Part shown: positions 32,520 through 36,902 of the stretch, piece by piece
How positions within the stretch are numbered: position 1 is the first letter of the stretch
How the letters are laid out: the number at the start of each line of letters is the position of its first letter
From: Nitrospira_D sp019636945
Lineage (GTDB): Bacteria; Nitrospirota; Nitrospiria; Nitrospirales; Nitrospiraceae
DNA: 36,902 nt
Direction: 5' to 3'
Assembly: GCF_047338595.1 (NCBI RefSeq)
Contig: NZ_JBLFBO010000027.1
Location: forward strand, 1-36,902
The notes under the pieces: generated by a model
Databases searched by the model: none
What the model saw: only the letters and a program-made list of their open reading frames with translations
What the model was told of the DNA's origin: nothing
Program-made: the position numbers and the translations under genes

Positions 32520-34007
32520 CTATGACGACTGAGATGTGGTGAAAGGCTTGTCACGCTCAGATATGCAAGACCCGACTTCGTGCAGCTTCAGCATATTCGT
32601 ACCGCCGACTTGCCCCGCCATCGTTCCGGACACAACGGCGAGGATATCTCCAGGCATACAGAGATGCTCTGTCGTGAGCCGTTGCTCCGCCTCTGCGATC
32701 CAGGCTTCCGGTGCTCCCCCTGGAGACATGAGAAAGGGACTCACGCCCCAGTACAGCGCCATCTGCCGTCGAATCGCTTCGGACGGAGTGAATGCCACCA
32801 GCTGGGAAGCCGGTCGATGTTTGGAGATCAATCGTGCGGTCGTGCCCCCTTCTGTGAAGGCAACGATGGCTCGAGCTCTGACTGAGCTGGCTACGGAGGC
32901 AGCAGCAGCTGAGATCGCCTCTGCGAGCGAGAAATTGTCCGCGCCAGGATCTGTCTTGACGGTCACACCAGGTTCGGTCGTGTCTTCCGCTGCGCAGATC
33001 AGACGATCCATGACCTGTACCGTTTCAACAGGATACGCCCCCACGGCCGTTTCAGCCGAGAGCATGACGGCATCGCTGCCGTCAAAGACGGCATTGGCGA
33101 CATCCGAAGCTTCGGCTCTCGTCGGCCTTGTCGCCTTGGTCATCGACTCCAACATCTGCGTGGCGGTAATCACCAACCGACGCCAACGATTGGCCTCGAC
33201 GATAATGCGTTTCTGCAGAATCGGCACCGCTTCCGGCCCCATTTCCACGCCCAGATCACCGCGTGCGATCATCACGCCGTCCGCACAGGCCAAAATATCC
33301 TCCAGGGCCGCAACCGCCTCGACTCGTTCGATCTTCGCAATGAGCGGAATGCGACGTCCATACGGTTGCAGGACAGCTCGCGCCGTCTCGATATCCTGTG
33401 CTCCTCGCACGAAGGAGAGCGCAATAGCGTCCACCTCCTGCTCGACACCAAATTTGATGTCCTGCTGGTCTTTTTCCGTCAGCGTGGGGGCACTGACCGC
33501 CGTGCCGGGAAGATTAATCCCTTTGTGCGAGGTAATCGTGCCTCCGATGAGGACGGAACAGTCGACGACGTCATCCTGGATGTGTTCGGCGACGAGCTCA
33601 ATCAACCCGTCGTTGATCAGAATTCTCCCTCCGGCACGAAGGTCGCGCGTGAGATCCGGATATGAGATAGGAATTTCCCTAGAAAGGGAGGGGGGAACGG
33701 ATTGTGTGTCCCGTTCAGAGCGCCATGCCCGGAGACGGATTGACTGACCGGCTGTGACGTGAATCCCCGCCGGTGGGACAAGACCTACTCGAATCCTCGG
33801 CCCTTGCAGATCCTGGATGATCGCCACTGCTGCGCCATGCCTCGCAGCGGCCTGGCGGATTGTGGTGATCGCTGCGGCATGCGAGTCGTAGGTTCCATGC
33901 GAGAAATTCAACCGGGCCGCGTTCATTCCGGCGGCGATCAGCCGATCGATGATCGCCGGTGGGGAACTCGCAGGTCCGATCGTGCAGATGATCTTGGCTT
34001 TTCGCAT
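32520..34007 (-). CDS. pyk: Pyruvate kinase
   Basis: Makes pyruvate and ATP from phosphoenolpyruvate and ADP. The start is the ATG at 34007 (MRKAKIICTIGPASS), 495 residues; a GTG two codons earlier is less family-like. The TIM barrel shows RLNFSHG near residue 33, a LIAKIERVEA lysine near residue 222 and VMIARGDLGVEM near residue 242. ADP/K+ site and B domain (residues about 70-170) are present, and the C-terminal allosteric domain has the ARAIVAFTEGGTTARLISKHRP segment. A slightly long C-tail follows. Divergent from the MinD-type gene. Confidence 0.96.
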   Translation of the reverse strand: MRKAKIICTIGPASSPPAIIDRLIAAGMNAARLNFSHGTYDSHAAAITTIRQAAARHGAAVAIIQDLQGPRIRVGLVPPAGIHVTAGQSIRLRAWRSERDTQSVPPSLSREIPISYPDLTRDLRAGGRILINDGLIELVAEHIQDDVVDCSVLIGGTITSHKGINLPGTAVSAPTLTEKDQQDIKFGVEQEVDAIALSFVRGAQDIETARAVLQPYGRRIPLIAKIERVEAVAALEDILACADGVMIARGDLGVEMGPEAVPILQKRIIVEANRWRRLVITATQMLESMTKATRPTRAEASDVANAVFDGSDAVMLSAETAVGAYPVETVQVMDRLICAAEDTTEPGVTVKTDPGADNFSLAEAISAAAASVASSVRARAIVAFTEGGTTARLISKHRPASQLVAFTPSEAIRRQMALYWGVSPFLMSPGGAPEAWIAEAEQRLTTEHLCMPGDILAVVSGTMAGQVGGTNMLKLHEVGSCISERDKPFTTSQSS

Positions 34008-34266
34008 GATCACATGTGAGGAACCGTCGCTTCGACTCAGCTGGCCCCGGTCAGTAGATTACCACAGTCCCGCTGTTCCCACGCCATACAGGACCGAGCC
34101 GTCAGACAATCCTCGGCTTCGAAGCTCCTGCAAGATACGCATACCCTTGACGGATTCCTGTATTTTCCTTTTCTTTTGTTCAGTAGCCGCTACAATGACC
34201 TCATCGTACGTACTTCCAGTCAGACAGATCCCGATCCGTATTCTCACTCAGGAAACGGCAAACCAC

Positions 34267-35361
34267 ATGGCAACTCTGATTTCAGTCGCATCCGGCAAAG
34301 GCGGCGTCGGAAAGAGCGTGGTGTCAGCCAACCTTGCGTTGGCTCTTGCGAAAAACGGGCGACAGGTCATTCTGGCCGACCTCGACGTCGGCGGAGCCGA
34401 TGCGCACATCATGTTCGGAGAATTGAATCCACCGGTCACCTTAACGGATTTCTTGAACAAACGGGTGAATCGACTGGAGGAGGTCGCCATTCCCATCACG
34501 CTGCATCCGAACCTTCGCCTGATTCCTGGAACAGGCGATACCTTGGCAACCGCCAATATGGCGTATGCACGTAAGAAGCGGCTGATGAAGCAGTTCCAGG
34601 AACTCACGGCGGATGTCGTGGTGATCGATATCGGAGCCGGTACGAGCTATCACGCACTCGACTTTTTCTTGATGGGCGACATCCATTTGGCTGTTGCGAC
34701 TCCCGAACCAACCTCGGTATTAGACCTCTACCGATTCATTAAGTTAGCAGCGATCCGCCGCGTCTTATCCTGCTTTCTGGCGCGTAGCCAGATGTCGGAT
34801 ATTCTTTCGAACAGGGACTTCCACAGCGTAGAAGAAGTGATGACGGTTGCAGGTGCTACCGATACAGCAGGACGTGATGCAGCCGCTGCCGTGCTGCAAT
34901 CATTCCGGCCCGGGCTGATCATCAACCGGGGATCAGACAGCTCCCGGGTCAATGTCCTCTACCTTCGGAAGATCCTCCATCAGTACGTCGGAGGGGACTT
35001 GATGCTCGTGGGAGAAGTGCCTGAGGACCCGTCCGTTCCTCAGGCCATTCGAAAGTTCTTGCCCGTAATTGAAGCGGCACCAACCTCGCTCGCCGCCAAG
35101 GGACTGCTGACGCTTGCCACGGCCGTCGAGCAACTGATTGCTGCCCACGTGGGGAGAACCAACGAGGAGATGAAACAACTCAAAGAGACGAAGACTGCTA
35201 TTGTGTTCTCTAAGACAGAAGTGCCTCCGCTGCCGCCCGCGTCCACTCCGGTGCAATCGGAAGTTCCGATTGCCTCCTACGCGTCAACGACTCACAACAT
35301 AGCGGAGCCTATCCGGCAGATCGACGGAAAGGTGAGCTCGCAAATAGAGAGAGCTGGCTAA
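34267..35361 (+). CDS. MinD/FlhG-family P-loop ATPase
   Basis: A 364-residue ATPase of the MinD/ParA superfamily. The deviant Walker A SGKGGVGKS is at residues 9-17, DLDVGGADAHIMFG follows as Walker A', and VVIDIGAGTSYHALDFF near residue 120 is Walker B. It looks nearest to the FlhG/FleN and polar-positioning branch, but no flagellar or chemotaxis gene is beside it. A C-terminal extension of about 70 residues (Thr/Pro-rich, with KTEVPPLPPASTP) replaces the membrane-targeting helix of MinD. An upstream in-frame extension was rejected because the conserved protein starts at MATLISVASG. The stop overlaps the convergent gene by 4 bases. Confidence 0.85.
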   Translation: MATLISVASGKGGVGKSVVSANLALALAKNGRQVILADLDVGGADAHIMFGELNPPVTLTDFLNKRVNRLEEVAIPITLHPNLRLIPGTGDTLATANMAYARKKRLMKQFQELTADVVVIDIGAGTSYHALDFFLMGDIHLAVATPEPTSVLDLYRFIKLAAIRRVLSCFLARSQMSDILSNRDFHSVEEVMTVAGATDTAGRDAAAAVLQSFRPGLIINRGSDSSRVNVLYLRKILHQYVGGDLMLVGEVPEDPSVPQAIRKFLPVIEAAPTSLAAKGLLTLATAVEQLIAAHVGRTNEEMKQLKETKTAIVFSKTEVPPLPPASTPVQSEVPIASYASTTHNIAEPIRQIDGKVSSQIERAG

Positions 35362-36335
35362 AAACCTAGTTCCTTTTCGAGGTCGGCTTTCTTCTTGTCG
35401 AACTGCTTTTGTTCGGCCTCACTCTTCTGGTTGAACATGCCCTTCATGCTCTCGCCGGCTTTCTCTATGGCCCGTTGAGACACTTCACTGTTCTGCTTAA
35501 TTTGCGCAGCCATGTCTTTTGCCTTAGGCGAACCGGCGAATTCGTAATACATCATGGCCTGCCCCTGCGTAAAACTCGGGTCGGGTCGCTTCATGATAGT
35601 GTCACCGCGTTGCTCAGCGCGGTCCCTTGCAGGTCTGTCGCCAGCAGGAAGATACTTCATCCAAAGTGCTGCACTCCGGAGTTTCTCGATGGACTGTGTG
35701 CTGGCTTTCCCGAGTTCGCCGATGTTCCCGGTCAGCCCTTGCGCGTCTCTCTCCTCGGCCTTCATCAGCCGATCGGCATTCATCGAGGCCATCTTCACAA
35801 GTTCTTGCCGAAATGCTGGTGGGGAACTATAGGGTTGTCGTGATCCGGTAGCTGGATCGACCGGCCCATATCGGCCATTATCGATATTCCAGGCCGCCTC
35901 GAACATGCGCAGATCATCCGGTTTGGCCTGAACAGCTTTGAGCAGAACACGATTGGCCTCATGATAGTCCCTGAGGGCTTCATAGTACCTGAAGGCCGTG
36001 GTCTGGCCAGTGGCTCGTACCGGGTCAGGGGAGTACAGGGCACCTTTTGCTTCGGCGGCCTGAGCTAAATCCCGTCCAAGCTTTGGGATGTTCGTCTTGG
36101 CTCTGGCAACTGCATTCTTGTCATACCGATCCATACAGTCATCGGCCATGATCTGCATATACGCAACAAAGAGGGCGGCGGGCTGACCAGCTTGTTCGGC
36201 TTTTTGGAGAGCAGCCGATTGGGACAAGGCAGCCTTCTTTTCGTCATCTCCCATACAGGGATCGTCGGCATGGACGGCTGGAGCCATCAGCACGATGAAC
36301 AGCACGTGGGCAACGGCTACTTGCGTCAGACGCAT
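35358..36335 (-). CDS. Exported helical protein of unknown function
   Basis: A 325-residue protein from the ATG at 36335, which has a GGAGG nine bases upstream; a TTG three codons earlier is too close to that site. A signal peptide (about 23 residues, ending APAVHA) is clear. The mature protein is alpha-helical and resembles TPR-like arrays (YYEALRDYHEANRVLLKAVQAKPDD). A first pair of cysteines (DDPCMGDD and ADDCMDR) may form a disulfide. The C-terminus is a charged coiled coil rich in Lys/Glu (SEAEQKQFDKKKADLEKEL). It follows the DUF4412 gene by 15 bases, so they form an operon. Family not recognised. Confidence 0.8.
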   Translation of the reverse strand: MRLTQVAVAHVLFIVLMAPAVHADDPCMGDDEKKAALSQSAALQKAEQAGQPAALFVAYMQIMADDCMDRYDKNAVARAKTNIPKLGRDLAQAAEAKGALYSPDPVRATGQTTAFRYYEALRDYHEANRVLLKAVQAKPDDLRMFEAAWNIDNGRYGPVDPATGSRQPYSSPPAFRQELVKMASMNADRLMKAEERDAQGLTGNIGELGKASTQSIEKLRSAALWMKYLPAGDRPARDRAEQRGDTIMKRPDPSFTQGQAMMYYEFAGSPKAKDMAAQIKQNSEVSQRAIEKAGESMKGMFNQKSEAEQKQFDKKKADLEKELGF

Positions 36336-36350
36336 CAGTGACAACCTCCC

Positions 36351-36902
36351 TTACTTCCCAAACAGTCCCTTCATCATCTTATTGACGTCAGGTATTTGCT
36401 CACCCAGGCTTTCTTTGGCTTGGTTTTCACGAGATTGTCTCTGCTGTCGTGCATTCTTCTTCAATTCTTCCATATTGGGCATGCCGCCCATCATGGCTCC
36501 CATGTCGTTCTTAGTGTAGCCGGCTGGAATCTCGAAGAGTGCAGGGTCCTGCTTTTCAAGCTTCACATTGGTCAATTCGCTGGTCATGCGCATCTTCTTA
36601 TCGCCCTCTTTCGAGAGCATATCCATCTTGACGGTGATCCCCTCCTTTGTGGTCCAGAAAAAGCCGCCGAATTTTCCGGAGCCGTCCTTCTTCACGGCAA
36701 CGATCTTGGATTTGGTGGTCCTCAGACCGTTGATGGTGTCCGGACCGACCTCGGTCTGCTCCACGATGTCGAACGCGTCCATTCCGGATGCATTGGAGGG
36801 GTCCATCGGCATTTCCATGTACATATTGCCCATCAACTGCCACACAACCTTCTTATCCTTCCGGATGATTGAGACCATGCCGTCCGAACCGCCCATCTCC
36901 AT
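36351..36902 (-). CDS. DUF4412-type exported protein (5' end cut by window)
   Basis: The last 183 codons are visible; the start and any signal peptide lie beyond the window. The fragment has the DUF4412 pattern: VSIIRKDKKVVWQLMGNMYMEMPM, then TINGLRTTKSKIVAV, FFWTTKEGITVKMDM, and ALFEIPAGYTKND. This resembles a LolA-like beta-sandwich that may bind lipids or hydrophobic compounds. The tail is Gly/Met-rich and then Arg/Gln-rich. It is coupled to the following exported helical protein with a 15-base gap. Function is not known. Confidence 0.75.
   Translation of the reverse strand: MEMGGSDGMVSIIRKDKKVVWQLMGNMYMEMPMDPSNASGMDAFDIVEQTEVGPDTINGLRTTKSKIVAVKKDGSGKFGGFFWTTKEGITVKMDMLSKEGDKKMRMTSELTNVKLEKQDPALFEIPAGYTKNDMGAMMGGMPNMEELKKNARQQRQSRENQAKESLGEQIPDVNKMMKGLFGK

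Noticed and set aside
1..36902. CRISPR arrays, insertion sequences or prophage
   Set aside because: No regularly spaced repeats, transposase, integrase or phage structural genes were seen on either strand.

Overview
The window looks like chromosome from a Nitrospira-type bacterium (phylum Nitrospirota). This is inferred from gene order and protein character: an rpsB-tsf-pyrH-frr operon, a haem operon opened by a CcsA/HemX-type protein with a fused CobA-HemD, and a guanidine riboswitch controlling a permease and a ureohydrolase. No rRNA is present to confirm it. Most genes are housekeeping, densely packed, with many 4-bp ATGA overlaps. I see no insertion sequence, phage gene or CRISPR array. 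One tRNA, tRNA-Leu(CAA), is present.

Layout. Positions 1-7.7 kb lie on the minus strand: rpsB-tsf-pyrH-frr (frr runs off the left edge), argC-argJ, rplM-rpsI ending in a strong terminator, two tandem bifunctional-nuclease (DUF151) genes, and a small zinc-ribbon/YggX-like protein. Positions 8-11.1 kb, also minus, hold the most interesting unit: a sigma70-like promoter, a guanidine-I (ykkC) riboswitch, a possible 25-codon leader ORF, an APC-family permease and a ureohydrolase that I read as a guanidine hydrolase. A 2-oxoglutarate oxygenase gene lies just upstream. Positions 11.8-13.7 kb hold tRNA-Leu, an exported protein of unknown function with its own promoter and terminator, and a TusA-like protein.

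Positions 13.8-14.5 kb (minus) encode a divergent RsmI-like methyltransferase. Its 5' end overlaps a near-consensus promoter that fires rightward into ccsA/hemX-hemA-hemC-cobA/hemD-CBS-hemB-ribF-tilS-hpt. This run makes uroporphyrinogen III from glutamyl-tRNA and branches to sirohaem. ftsH, folP, glmM and comEC follow on the same strand, then mtnA. From 32 kb the strands mix: an Adhesin_E-like exported protein and pyruvate kinase (minus), a MinD/FlhG-type ATPase (plus), and two exported proteins of unknown role at the right edge (minus, the last one cut by the window).

The guanidine unit is the main system. Guanidine would bind the leader RNA, turn on the permease and hydrolase, and be taken up and split to urea and ammonia, giving nitrogen and, in an ammonia oxidiser, possibly energy. 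Other points worth checking are a decayed tandem duplication between the CBS gene and hemB, a mixed Cys/Asp metal site in HemB, an altered metal motif in ComEC, and a hairpin covering the comEC ribosome binding site.
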